Shown here: piece after piece, positions 10,131 through 23,900 of the stretch
Layout of the letters: the number at the start of each line of letters is the position of its first letter
Position numbering within the stretch: position 1 is the stretch's first letter
Source of the DNA: Diadema setosum
Lineage: Eukaryota; Echinodermata; Echinoidea; Diadematoida; Diadematidae
Direction: 5' to 3'
DNA: 64,000 nucleotides
Assembly (NCBI GenBank): GCA_033980235.1
Contig: CM067062.1
Coordinates: forward strand, 20,079,203-20,143,202
The notes under the pieces: generated by a model
What the model was told of the DNA's origin: nothing
The model's input: the letters and a program-made list of their open reading frames with translations, nothing else
The model's database searches: none
Made by a program: the position numbers and the translations under genes

Positions 10131-12607
10131 ACAGACATATTTACAGTACATACATACATGCATTGTTCATTCATACAACCACATACATATAATTATATAT
10201 GTGTACATAATCCTATACATTTTGTCATTTGTATAATGCCTTTTCCAAAGGGCACAAAGTGCTTTATGAATTAATAAACAATATATCAGACAAAATAAAC
10301 TTACATGTACATTATACAAATAAACATCACAACAGTATGATATATTATACAGCATTAACACCGCGCACACACACACACACACACACACAAGACATGCACA
10401 CACATGCAAACACACACACATACACTAAGTGCATTTTACTGAATTGTAAATAAACCAGAGGCAAGATGTATTGCCTGAAGAGCACATTTCATATTTAATA
10501 TCTTTTATATCTCCACATAAGTCTCATTTGGTTTCATGAATGAGGCCACAGAAAATAATTTCACATATAATTAAATCAGTTCATTTGCACCAAAAAAAAA
10601 AAAATAAACGAAAACAGTCCACAACTTTCATACACATGAATTGAAATTTTCACAAATTACACAGAAATACAACGAAATACTACTCCAGTTCCCTCTGAAA
10701 TCCTGCCATACTCCTGGAAAAAAAAAAGAGGAAAATTGTGCCTTTATAAATGAAAAAATAGACAGCAATGTCCATGTCAAGAACAAGATGTTATTACAGT
10801 TTATAACGTGTCACATCTCCCACTGCTAATTTGAGTGTAAAACCAGCGGCATATTAAAAGTTTGACTCTTTCCAACATTCCCCGTCATATTGTTCCCCAC
10901 TACCATGGTTAACTGCTGGTGCCTTGCTACGTGTAGAACAACATACTGTCCAAGCCATGCAGCACACGAACGATTCTGTGACCTGTATCCTGCTTTAACT
11001 ACAGCAAACTGCAAACATGGAGTATTTTGCACTGCGAATATTTTTGCTAATTTTGCACTCCACCATAACTAGCACAAATACAATCATATTATGTCATCAT
11101 TCTTTAAGTTACTAGAATATGAGCAGAAATATTCTTGTCTGTATGAAAATTATAATAATATATGAGGCAAAACTTTAATTATGCCACAGCTTGTGCTTTC
11201 ACAGTATGCCTATCTAAATCTTTTGTGAGGATGAAGTATGACCCTTTCACCCCATACTGTCAGACTACCAGAGCACTATTGGAGACTTAATATTGGGTTG
11301 TAGTCATGGCAACCAGGGGCAGTACTCTGATGCCATGCTACATTCAGCAAGCTGTGTTCTTCTAATGCTCCTACTCGAGTTGTAATACCATGTTCTAACC
11401 TAAAGGCAGTGTTACCTGAAGGCAAACTTTCCTCCCAGACAGAGCTGTTACCTTTGAAATTTCTGAAATCAACACAAAATATGAAAGGGAAACTTACTTG
11501 TACTTGGACCAGGTATTATTAACAAAGAAAATTCATTCACAGTATGTGCTCCATCATGTAATATTCCAGGGACCTCGAAATTAGTCATGGATGGCCTGAT
11601 GAATGTGACATTACTCATTTGATGCGTATACTCGATAAATCAAGTTGCTTCTTATGAACTCTTTCTTTTTTGAGGGAAGTGCAAGTTAAATATTACCCTT
11701 GATGAGTCTGAGCAAAATTATGATTAAAATGTGTATTTTTTTTATATACAGCATACATAACATTCAAAACCAAAAACATAATTTCAAAGACATAAGCAAA
11801 ATTGTTGACTTTCCTCCACCATGGTGTCTACTGAAAGTCACCTTTAATGGCTGTTTGACCTTTGACCTGTCACTTCTCTTACAATATGAGTCAGATATTT
11901 GTAGTCATAAATCTTTTCCACTGGCTTTGATTCAGTCTTGGAATGCAACTTTCTTCTCAGGGAACAATTATGTCCTTCGGTGACCTCCGTCAAATATATA
12001 AATATCGCACCATGTACGGATGTCAAAGCTGATGGCGTATTCTCGTTTCTTGCTTTGTAGGCAATTCAACATGAATCACGCACATTACCTCTGTGATGGT
12101 ACATTACAAAGTAAGCATCATTTAACATACAAACAAGTTCTGTATTTTAATGAGTTGACAATGTATGCATTTTGAATGCAAGGATACAAGTGATACAAAT
12201 TATGTAATGTGCACGCTGATATCGTCTCGAGAAAACCCAATCCACGCACAGAAAGATGTCACTCTTCTAAAAACACAAAACAAACAACAACATTTTATTA
12301 TACAAGCAAGACTTTGGGCAAGACTTTACCATTCTGATCCTCCTTGAATTTAGAGTTCAGCACAAATTTTGGTATCATGTTGGCTGGTAGATATCAGCCC
12401 AGTTTTGTTTTTGTTTTTTGTTTTTTATCAAAAGGCCCACGATCACAAAGAGATGTTTTTATGTCGACAGTTGTACATGACACATCAACTGGGTTTAACC
12501 ATCTTGTGCATTACTAGGACACAAACATAATAGTGGAAACTCCTGTAAAATATCTCCACTAAAACTGATTTAAATACTACTAATAACAGTTATACTGATG
12601 ACATTAA

Positions 12608-12850
12608 AGGGCACTGATTCTGGACCGGATAAAAGTTAGTCTGGACAGAAAGAGTAAAATCTTCTCAGCACAACAATGACAATTTGATCAAAATCAGATA
12701 AGAATTAGGAAAATTATGACATTGTGAAAGTTTGCTAATTTTTGCCATACAGTTTTTGAAATGGTTGATTTGAGTACTACTTATGTAAATGAGTGTACTG
12801 ATGATGCCCATTTTTTTGTCCATTTTTCCATTGACTGTGTAAAAAAAAAA
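12608..12850. mobile_element. Truncated TTAA-type element related to 4942-5335
   Basis: It starts after TTAA (12604-12607) with AGGGCACTGATTCTGGAC. It shares AAAAGTTAGTC, AGAGTAAAATCTTCTCAGCA and TTTGATCAAAATCAGAT with the 4942 element. The opposite terminus is not recognisable, so this copy is truncated or strongly diverged. Confidence 0.6.
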
Positions 12851-13482
12851 AAATGGCAAAAATCAAATTTTTCTCTTATAAAAGTGTAAAACATTACATT
12901 ATTTCTGGCTGGAAAACCTCAAAATAATGATCACTCACTCTATGGTTCAGCTTCCTTCAGAGTACGCCAGTTCGTTACATTGTCAAACGATGTTGTTTCC
13001 TGCAGGTCTACTCTGTCTACACGGATTGCATGAATATCACATACACTTCTGAAAACACTGTGCAGCTTCACCGGTTTAACAGGTTCTATAACAGGTTCTA
13101 TACAAATGAACACAAAATATTCCTACACTAATAGCAGACGAAAAATTAGGAATGATAAAAGTGGCCTCAGCTGTTATATTACAAAAGGGAACTTGGACAT
13201 CGAGACAATGAGAATATGAACAATCTTTTATCAAATGGTTTGTTTACTTTTTTTTTCAATCAACCCATTACTTGCAAATGAGATGGCGGAAATGTTCCCA
13301 TGAGCAGGTTTGAGAAAACAACTACTTCAAGCTTGAGAGCTTGATTTCTGATTTCTCACAAGAATATGTACTTGTACCTGGCTTGAGGTGTAATAATTGT
13401 CAAGATATGCTTACAGTAACAATAATCTATGATAAATCTTTCCTCCAAATATCAGGTACCATTGACAAATTTATATGTACTT

Positions 13483-13492
13483 GTATATATAC

Positions 13493-13545
<53 letters not shown>

Positions 13546-13580
13546 CATACATATACATACATACATACATACATACATAT
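13483..13580. repeat. TA then ACAT microsatellite
   Basis: A perfect (TA)n run followed by (ACAT)n. It gives spurious Tyr-Ile open frames on both strands. Confidence 0.98.
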
Positions 13581-13949
13581 TCCTACAAATGTGATACATT
13601 GTGCTCACTATGCATTTAAAAAATTTTTCACAAAACTCAATTGATTCAGCACTGAAAATATACAAATGCAAACTTGTACTCAAAAGCTAAAACAATAACT
13701 GCATATTCTGCATAAATACAATGCTGCTACATGTACCAGCAAAGAATATTGCACATTTTTTTTCCTTCATAATATCAAAGGGCTCAACATACATGGATGA
13801 ATAAAACTATTTCTATAAATACATGCATGTTACTGCCATCACTACGACATGCAATCAGTACCTTGTGGCAGACTTTCAAAATTTTGTGATCATTTCTGGA
13901 ACAAAGAGTCCAGAGAGTTGAGAATAAATGTAACTTTTTGCGCCAATAA

Positions 13950-14351
13950 AGGAATGGTATATAGTTTTGACTGAGGTTGGGATTCAGATTTTAACTTTTC
14001 GTTAAAGTTTGTCTGTTTGTTGGGAAGATTAAAAAACACTTATGAAATATCAAATAGCGTACAATTCTGAGAGATATTCAAAGTCTATTTGGTGAAAATT
14101 GGTTTTGAAACAGCTGAGATATCCAAAACAAAGTATAACAAAGTGGTCCTGTAATCAATGGTGAGTCCCACCTTTTATCAGGATCTCTTTGCTTTGGATA
14201 TCTCGGCCATTTCAAAACTAATTTTCATCAAATAAACTCTGAATTCCCCTTAGAATTGTACGCTCTTTTATATTTCATAAGAGGTTTCTCATTACCTCAC
14301 AAAAAAGTTGGAAACCTGAAGCCCCATCTCAACAAAAACTATACCATCCCT
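13950..14351. mobile_element. TTAA foldback element, AGGGATGG family, copy 2
   Basis: Inverted ends AGGAATGGTATATAGTTTTG and CAAAAACTATACCATCCCT; TTAA follows the right end (14352-14355), and the left flank is the degenerate ATAA. It aligns along its length to 9003-9381. Noncoding. Confidence 0.8.
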
Positions 14352-14427
14352 TTAAACTTGCTGGCCTGGTCAAAGTCAGAAGTGACCTACCCAGTATAGA
14401 TAAGAATAAAAAGAATAGCACATTCGG

Positions 14428-14574
14428 GGGCCCGTTTCATAAAACTTGTCATCATTGACAAGTTGTCATAGATGTGACAAGCTACTGAAATCCTTGCATC
14501 TGATTGGCTGAGAGCAGATTTGTCATAGAAATGTGGCAGTTGTCACTGATGACAAGTCTTATGAAACAGGTCCC
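14428..14574. mobile_element. GTTTCATAA-end foldback MITE, copy 1
   Basis: The left end GGGCCCGTTTCATAAAACTT pairs with the right end AAGTCTTATGAAACAGGTCCC, and the inner words TTGTCATCA and TGATGACAA pair as well. It shares TCTGATTGGCTGAGAGCA with a fragment near 27420. An element with the same kind of ends is at 45728-45886. Confidence 0.75.
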
Positions 14575-14822
14575 AGGACACCATTAACTTGTCTTATGAC
14601 CAATCAGGAACAAGATAATGTCTCCCCCCACCCCCCCCCCCCCCCCACTAGTGCAGTATGATAATTGTGATCGATAGGGTCAGCTACTGCTCATACAAAG
14701 CTGCGCACAAAATGATAATTTTGCTCTGTCTCCTTCCCATGATACGTAATAGAGCCTCAGAGAGGAACAGGGAATAGGAAGCTTATAGGGAGCTTTAGAT
14801 CTGCGAGGCAAACACTAAGAGT

Positions 14823-14862
<40 letters not shown>

Positions 14863-15477
14863 CTCTGCGCACGCGCAAGACCGCTTATCAAAATCAATCT
14901 GGCATCGTCTGAATTTTCACAACAGTTCCAGGCCATTTTAGCATCCACTCAAATTCACAACGCAGAGAGCTACTTGATGCCATCATGACAAATGACATAT
15001 GGGGTTGCTATTTTACTTTGTGTTGGCTGCATCTTTGCAAAAACTAAAGCTACTTTGCAACACAACACAAAGCAAGAGAGGAGAACAGTCAACATAACCT
15101 GAGCCAGCATCTTATACCCCTTTCAGTAGCACTCTGGTGAGAGCCAGGGCTAAGTCGTTAAATTTTGAGTTGCATGCGTTGGATAATTACTGCATGGCTC
15201 GAATTGTTAAATTACCTTTATAGCTAATACTTCACATTTTTGCCCTTACCCAAGTGAAATCATGTTGTCACAGCATTATTTCACACATTTTTTATGCATA
15301 CTGTATATGTCCATTTTAGAGTGAAAATCAACTGTTTTTGCCTTCAACATGAACAGAGAGCTGATCACAAGAGGTGTTTAAAATCAATTCCATTATTACA
15401 CAGCATACATTATTCACAGGCCTTACCAAGTCTTGATCAATTCTATGCCACTTCCTACGTCCCCTTTATGCCTTAAA

Positions 15478-15720
15478 ATACTGTATACGCCATATATTTA
15501 ACGAGTCTAATATTTCACAAAATTGGGATTTCTCAACAATTTCATGAGTGGTTGAATTCGCGATTGCGGAGTACAGTCCTGAACTGAACAGAGAATTGTA
15601 TACGTTACAATCATGTCAGGAACAGAGTTAATAATTTCGCGGTTTGTACTTTCGCAAGTAGCACCCAACTCATGAAATCTGCAAAAATAAAATCTCGCAA
15701 AATATTTGGCATTTACAGTA
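15478..15720. mobile_element. TCGCG-rich TIR element, copy 2
   Basis: It begins TACTGTATACGCCATATATT and ends with GCATTTACAGTA. The interior has TTCGCGATT, TTTCGCGGTTTG and AAATCTCGCAAAA words, as in copy 1 at 5775. Noncoding. Confidence 0.65.
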
Positions 15721-17966
15721 CTTGTTCTCGTCATATGACTGTAATCATCATTACATTATATTATTCATCACATCAAATCCAGGTCTAATCAATTCCCATA
15801 TATGGGTATTTTTAAGATATTGGACTTTGACGTTTATATCGCTTGGCTGCATTTAATGGACAATGGCACAACATAGAAAAACAAATTAACCACCATATGA
15901 AATACATAATTTCTGAGTCACCTATACATACACAAAAAAATAAATATCAAAGATACACTATAACCAATAAAATTCTGATCAAGAGTAAACCTTATATGTA
16001 ATTCATAGAACCATTAGATACTTGTAACTCAGCCCCTGTTGCAAGCAGCTTCATATGTTACAACAACAAAAGCAGAAAAAAAGAGAGAGTGAAATGCAAT
16101 TCATCAACTTTGGGTATATAAAGATTGGTTCGGTGAAAAGCCTTTGAAAGGAATGAGGATTATTTGGGGATTAACAAAGCCTTGAGATTGATATTCATTC
16201 CTCTACGAAAAAAGCTTTCTCTCGTTTGTTCTTCTTCTTCTTATTATTATTTATTTTTTTTTTTGGGGGGGGGAGTGTTTTCTTTTTTTCTTCCAAGAAT
16301 CTTTACTAATCTAAGAGATTATAAATAATGAAATATAAAACTTTCTCTAGCCACAAACAAAACATGACTAACTTTCCAGGGGCAAAATTTATGACTAGAC
16401 CTTTATACAAAGTATCAGGACCATAATTATTTATCTGCAGTTAGATTTATTGTGCAGCTGTAGTGAGTCAATGACACAGAAACTTTAGAAAAAAAAAAAA
16501 AAACCCAAAATAATATAAAGTAGTCTGTCATAAGTGAACCTGACGGTAAAATGACAGTTTATCTTTGCCAAAATGCCTTAACGAGCATTTCTCACTGTGG
16601 AATGGGATAAATGGTCTTCTACTCTTGCTGAACAAGATGGTATACCGACTTCAACACTTAAATAATCTTGCGGTAGCCACTGAAATTTCACACCATGTCA
16701 CATTTTCATAAAACCTCACACGTTACACAGGGTTCTGGGTTAAACGAGCAAAACTCCCAGGCAAGAATGTGGCACCGTTTGGGGGTTTTGCACGAAATTA
16801 GTAATTGTGGTTTCAGTAGCAGCAGGTTAAGCGACCATGCTGTATGTTTGGAACATTTATTATGAAGACATCTTATGTAATCATAATAAATCAACAAAAA
16901 AAAAAATGGAAAGTAAAGAAAGATGATTATGCTGCAGACTCTTCTGAAGGAATGGAATATTAACAAAATAGACAAAAATTTCTATCACTCTGAAAAAAAA
17001 AAAAACACCCTTCTGAGTTTAATATTTTCATAATTTAGACAAATTTACATATGTCTTCGCATGAAATTATACAATGTATACATTTTTTCTGCACATACAT
17101 CCATATGATTTAGAATAACATCTTGGCTGAAACCACAAAATATACAAACACTTCCTAGATGTTCAGACACACACAAATAATTCTTTGTTGAATTATACTC
17201 TTCACTATTTTGCTGTATATTCAGTTTTATCTACACGCTGTATGGAGGCAGGCATGATGAAACATGGGGTAAACTACTGTCCTCAATCGTTGGCTACTTT
17301 TTGGTTTATGCTATTCTCCTAAGCAAGACTCTTGCTCTAAAGTGAGGTCCAACACATTAATCTTTCCACTCTACACCGTGTGTCACTTGTATGATTATCA
17401 TTGTTTAGGTGATATAATCTCACTAAGACATAAGACAATTTCAGTTTTAATTAATCAATCACATTCACATGAAAACCAAGACGGGGTATCAGGTATCACT
17501 TACCCAGTTTGAGGAGGAGTGTAAGTATCCAGAGATGAGCTTTACCACAGACGGCTCTGCATCACTTGACATCAGTGTCCAATAACATAAACATAGCAGT
17601 TGAGTTCTACTTCACTGAAGCCAAGAATTTCCTGGCCTGCCCTATTCCTATAAACACAACAATGCCTTGGGGTACACTCTGTAAATTAGAGAACTAATCT
17701 TATCCTTTAAAGAGCTGTTGCGCAACGCATCTATTTTTTGTTTCTTCTTTCTGTGAGACTTTGAACAAAGCTGCAGCAGGAACAAGACTGGTGGAGACGC
17801 TATCCAGCGAAGCCAAGAAAATTATTCCGCACACGGTGTGGACATAGTTTTGAAGCACTGATTCTTGGTCGGTGTTCATGAGTCCGTTTCCATCTCCGCA
17901 CAAATGGGGCGTGGCACCCCCAGAAGCCGACTCCCACTCTGCATGGTCTGGGGAGGAGCCACCCTG
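15721..17966. other. ANKRD13 3' UTR or intergenic
   Basis: AT-rich sequence with no recognised exon on either strand. On the minus strand it lies just downstream of the ANKRD13 stop, so part of it is probably 3' UTR. One AATAAA (minus) candidate is at 16861-16856, but the true cleavage site cannot be told. Confidence 0.5.
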
Positions 17967-20900
17967 TCATTTCTCCGTCAGGGAGAGCTGGATGATCCTC
18001 TGCAGCTCCTCCTCCTCCTCCTTCCTCCGCCGCTCCGCCTCCAGGCGCTCCCTCTCGGACAGCTCCAGGGCCAGCTGGAGGTCGTCGTCCCTGGCAACGG
18101 CTGGGATGCCCTCCGTGGGGGGTCGAGCCGGTAGCGGTGAGGTAGTGATGGGTGGTGGCAATGGGGCATTGTCCGCGGCTGACACGTGATTGGCGGTTGG
18201 CGGTGACTGGGGGCGGTCTGTGGATGGATTGTTACTTTCGTCTGTCTGTGACAGGAGCAAACTCTCCTGGATTGCTCTGGGAAAAATAACGAAAGAAAAC
18301 TAGAAATGTCACTATGGCAACAGGTATGCCTCTGCTATAATGCATGATTCTCCTAATAGGCCTATAGTACATGTGGACAATGTGTGATGACAGTTTCACG
18401 TAATTGTCAAAATATCAAAATGATATGTTTGTCACAAATGTGTTGAATGTTTACCTTCCTTGACTAATAGGTTTAATTGGATGAATGAGAGAGCATATTT
18501 GGGGATGTGAGGACTCTTACTTGACTTCAACCCTTTTATACGTTTATGCATAGAGTAATTTTCAGGGTATGGAATAAAAGTGCAATTTCTTTATTGAATA
18601 CTTAATTGTTACTATTTTCACCTGGCCTTTGACCTTTGACCCTATGATACTAAAATTCATAAGAGAATCACTGTCAGGGAGAACATGCATAAGTTTCAAG
18701 ATAACTTGAGCCACTTCCAAGATATGAAGGAAGAAGTAAAGTTTTGCACTTTCACTTGATCTTTGATCTTTTGACCTTTTACTTTTTGGCAAAAAAAAAA
18801 AAAAAAAAAAAAAACCTTCTCAGAGAATCTTTATTGGGTAATACATGTATACACCAAGTTAAAAAAAAATCCTGCAGGCATTGCATAAATATGATGGAAA
18901 AAAATAAAATTGTGAAGAGTTGACCTTGACCTCTGACCCTGACCTTTGACCCCATGAACCCAAAAATCCCAAGATAATCACTGCCAGTCAGTACATGCAT
19001 ATATACTATGTTCCATGCAGATGGCTTGAACCATTCCCAAGATATGGACAAAAAAGTAAAATGTTAACATTTTTACTTGACTTTTGTCCTTTGACCCCAT
19101 GACCCAAAACTCTCACCAAAGAATCTTCATTGGGTAGTACATGAAAATGCTAAGTTTCAAGAAAATATCTTTTGCCATTGCATAGATATGGGGAAATTAG
19201 TGAAATTTTGAACATTTGACCTTGACCGTTTAACCTTTGACCTTGAGCATGTGAACCCAAAAAAAATGGATTACGGACAGACGGACAGACAGACGGACGG
19301 ACGGACATCCCGAAAACATAATGCCTCTGGTACCACTTCATGGTGGAGGCATAATAAAAAGTAGAACAGTTTCAAGACAGTAAAACTCATATTGCTGGTC
19401 ACAATGGATCCACCTAAATCTACATAATTGTGCATCATGTACTCTCACCCATCTCCCCAGGTACAAAATCTCCCGAAAGGCTCTGGGAAAAATCAGGAAA
19501 GACAAAAGTAGCAAAGTTTCAAGACAGTAAAAGTTGTAATGCTGGTCACAATCCATCCACCGCAATCTAAATAATTGTGCATTGTGTACTCTCACCCATC
19601 TCCCATATTTCATAGACATGTCTACAGCTTGGGCTTGCAACACAGAACAACAAAGATTTGGTTTTATTGTATACTGTATAAGCTATATAAACTCCTCAAA
19701 AAAAAGTTCTGCAAGTCCAATTTGAAGTATCATATTTCTCTCAAAACTATATCATTTCATTCAAATGTGACATCATAAGAAAGCCTGATTACTGATCTTT
19801 AAAATGACACCTCACTTGCTATGATTGGGTATTCATGGAATGCGCAGTATGACTGAGTATGAGGAAAGGCCAAATGTGAAATGTTGCAAAATAGAGCAAA
19901 CATGTTATGTCAAACAGAGTAATTCCCATTTGCTTTGTCGTTTCAGGGAAGGAATGTGCTTGAAAAAATGCATTGTGAGATTATCATTAGATTCCAGGAT
20001 TCATCCATGAATCAAAAATTGCAGTAGTATCTGCAGATTAAAATTAAACATAAAGGTGGACCATAACAGTCATGTAATGTCTAGGAAATGGGAGTTTTTG
20101 AAAGTTCTGTCATTTCAACATTGCTTATTCCAGTGGTCTTTTTCATCAAAACTGTACATTATCACTAGCAGAATTGTTGCGACTTTTCACTTTTGATCAG
20201 TCCCCATACTCGGCTGTTTTGCACATTCCAAGAACACCCAATCATAGCAAGTGAGGTGTAATTTTAAAGATAAGTAATCAGGCTTTCTTATGATGTCACA
20301 TTTGAATGAAATGATATAGTTTTGAGAGAAATATGATACTTCAAATTGGACTTGCAGAACTTTTTTTGAGGAGTTCATTTCACAAGCATAACATTTTGTG
20401 AATTGGAGCACTCATGAAGACCATTTCACGAGTGCTTGAATTCGTGATAAAAACCATGGTATTGAGGAAAAAATGAAAGTTATCACTTTTCATAAGAAAG
20501 TATGCAATTTTCCACATTATGCATGATATACATAGCATTGTGTCAAGAGTTGCAATATTTTTATGAGATGTCATTTCATAAATACTGCAATTTGTAGGTG
20601 ACTCACAAAATTTGAGATATAAATAGCATACTACAGTACTTAATAGCGTTACGATTACACACACACAAAAAAAAGTGAGATATACAATGTGAAGCAAACC
20701 CCTCAAAAATCTGCATCAATATATTTTTCTTCACACTGCAAATTTATTCAATTCAACTTTAATAGTCACATGCCCATGATGCTCATCACAGGGTGACGAA
20801 ATAGTCAATTTATTTATAAAACAAAATTGACTAAAGCATACCTGCCAACATTTCAAGATGAAATATCTTACTCATGGATTGCAAAAAACTTATTTTCTAT

Positions 20901-23900
20901 GCAAACTGAAGTTAAAAATCTTACTTTCGGTCAAATCTTCAGAAAATACTCATGAAAGGTATATCTAAATATTTTTTAAAAATCTGATTTCTCTGACAGA
21001 AAATCTGATTTTGCTATTTTTAATGTAAAAAATCTTACTGAATCTGATAAAATCTTACTAGTTGGCAAGAATGCTAAAGAGATCCTATAATTGGCCTCAT
21101 ATCTACCTTTCCAAGAGTCTGTCTTCAATGGACTGGGGCTGCTCTCTTTCTCCCAGGGCATCCAAAAAGGCAACCTGAGGAAATAAATCACACAACAATG
21201 ATAAAGCTTACTGCTTTCTTACGGCTACATTTTGCTGGAGCTTTACTAGAAATCGTATAGCTTTGCATGGTCAAAGTAAAGTAAATATAACATCTGTACA
21301 TCTTTCATTCTGGACGGTTGCAAATCATGCGATATTTATATGCACACAAATGTCCATACCATGATATATTTTGCAGTAAGAAGTCCATATATCTACAATC
21401 GAGGGCAGAAATATATCACAGTGTGAGATAGGTAGGGCAAACTGACCTCATCCTGGCCGTGGGATTGTTGTTCCAGTAGACTCTGCTGGATGGCTAGCTG
21501 AAGGAGTTCATCCTCTCCATACCTCACCTGACTCTCACCAGCCCTGTACCTTGAATAGTCTGACCAAAACAAGAGGGAAAAACAAGGTTTAAAACTTCAA
21601 AAGAACATCTATTCTGCAACTCTCTCATTTCCACACATAAGCTGTGCAACTGACTTACTTCTACAAGAAGCCACTGAAAGCTGAGCAACATTTTCATGCT
21701 CTCCTTATAAAAGAATAATCATCTTTTGTTAGAAAGTAGCAAAAGACATCTTCAGGTCTATTATCTAACTCTGTTTTGGAACAATTTCTTGATTATTAAA
21801 AAAAAAAACAGAAGTCTGTGTTAGTTTTCATTCTTTAAAACTTCCATCATTCAGCCATAGAAAACTACCATATGAGTCATATTATTGTACATACAACATT
21901 CAAATGCATATCAGTGTACATACAGCATTCTGATCCATATTTTTGTGATTCAGCAAAGAGTCTACATAGGCTCTTTTTCCTTCAGGATTAAATGTAAGGG
22001 CAAGAGATGCACATACCAGTAAACGATACTGCAAAACACACCATTACCATGACACACCTCAATTGAAACCCCTTAATTAAATGCACACAAAATGCTTTGA
22101 TTCCTACTTGACTGAAAGCAGTATAAATATGCTTTCCCCGCTAAACTCTTCCAGATCTTAGTTAGTAAGCCTGCTTTCATTTTAGGATTATTTCTGTATT
22201 CAAAGGAAAGATGGCCATACACATACTTGGTGGTATGTCAAAGACTTGAGGGTCCACAACGCAGATGGTGGCTGGTGGGAGGGGCTTGGCACTCGCTGAC
22301 TCCGCCTCCCCATCCTCACCAGGGGAAGGGGGCGGTTCAGTGGACAGACTCTCTATGACCTCATTGGACACGCCCGTGACTGGCTGCTTCTTGGCGTAGA
22401 GGTTGCCAAATGTGATGCAGGCATTGATCACATGGAAGATAGGGATTTCTGGAAGGCAAAACATTTAAATGGCTTCAGGAAAGGAGAGAAATGCACTTTA
22501 GAAAACCTCTTCCCATTTTCAGTTGAAACCAGCCCTCTCATTAAACCGCCACTCATGAAACACTCAATCTCTCAAAGACAGGTTCAACTGAAAGTATCAG
22601 TGGCACTTCACTCACACAAAGCACGCTCTAACGGTCCTTACATCAGGCTCTACTGTATTATACCTACAGTGATCAACAATGGCATGCAAGCAACTGACAG
22701 AACAGAAAATTTTACACTGTAGCTTTAATGAAATGCAAATGAATGATAGTATGCATCCATGAGCATACATATGCATATATGCAGATGAAATACATAATAA
22801 TATCATTTTTTTTTTTTGTATGATGAGATCTCATCTAAATTAGGTGATTCCTACATGATTGTTGTGATAAATTGAATGAAATTGCTTTTGAAATAGCATT
22901 GTGTAACATTTCTTTCTTTCTTTTTTCATTCTGTCAGTGTATGGTAGATTAAAAGTGCAAGGTCACAAAAACCTCCTCATCATGAAGAGGGTGGAGTCAA
23001 ACCAGTGCAGCCACTCACCAATTTTGACGGGGAACCCAGCAGGCAGCTGCAGAGTGATGAAGTCCCGCAGCTTGGCAAAGTGGGCATTGCTGATGGCCAT
23101 GAGGTCTATGATGGGCAGGACCTGCTCCTGGAGGGAGAGAGGGTGATCCTCCGACAGCCAGAGGGTGGCCCGGAACTTCTGCACCTTGGTGGTGGTCTCC
23201 TTGGGCCGGCCGATGTCCCTCCCCTCCAGGGAGACCATGGCGTTGAAGTAGGACTCTGGTGGGATGGCACAGGGGTTGGTGGCACACCCCGTCTGGGACA
23301 CCTCCGGCTGTAAGAGGTGATGAGCATTCCGTAAGTCACTGGTAGCCGTGGATATGGCATGATGCCCAAATTTCCATAATCTATTCTAACCACATCTTAT
23401 GTATAGTCGGGCCCCAGGATACCCGTCTTTCCTAGTTGAGCGGCATCAGCCTAGCCTGGGCCTTTTGTTCATATGGCCTTTTTATACTCTCCAGATGCCC
23501 ATTACACATCACAAGGGATATGGAGACCGAGAATTTTCCTTTATTGCTCCTCACCTATGGAACTCCCTCCCATCTTTTCTCCATGAAATTGACAAACTGG
23601 ATCACTTCAAAGCTTCACTCAAGACTCACATTTTTCACTAGGCATTCAATTGCTAACTCTAATGGAGGAGTCTGCGACTTTGAATGTTTCTACAACAGAT
23701 ATATGGCACTATACAAATGCTGTGGATCATTATCATCACCATCATGGCAAATTTGGAATTCCTGAGGTATTCTTTCCTAAGTTAATGAATAAGTCCTTTT
23801 CCTACAGTGTGAAATGTGACAAATTTTTTCAATAAAATGCATAAGAAGACAACAACATTACATGTATCAGTGATTTAATGTTTATGATATCGCATATTTG

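Noticed and set aside
9559..10453. Several Thr-His-rich open frames
   Set aside because: They are translations of CA microsatellites.
13341..13683. Tyr-Ile-rich open frames on both strands
   Set aside because: They are translations of the TA/ACAT microsatellite.
17865..18189. Plus-strand frames rich in Ser, Leu and Pro
   Set aside because: They are antisense shadows of the last ANKRD13 exon, whose UIM-bearing frame is clear.
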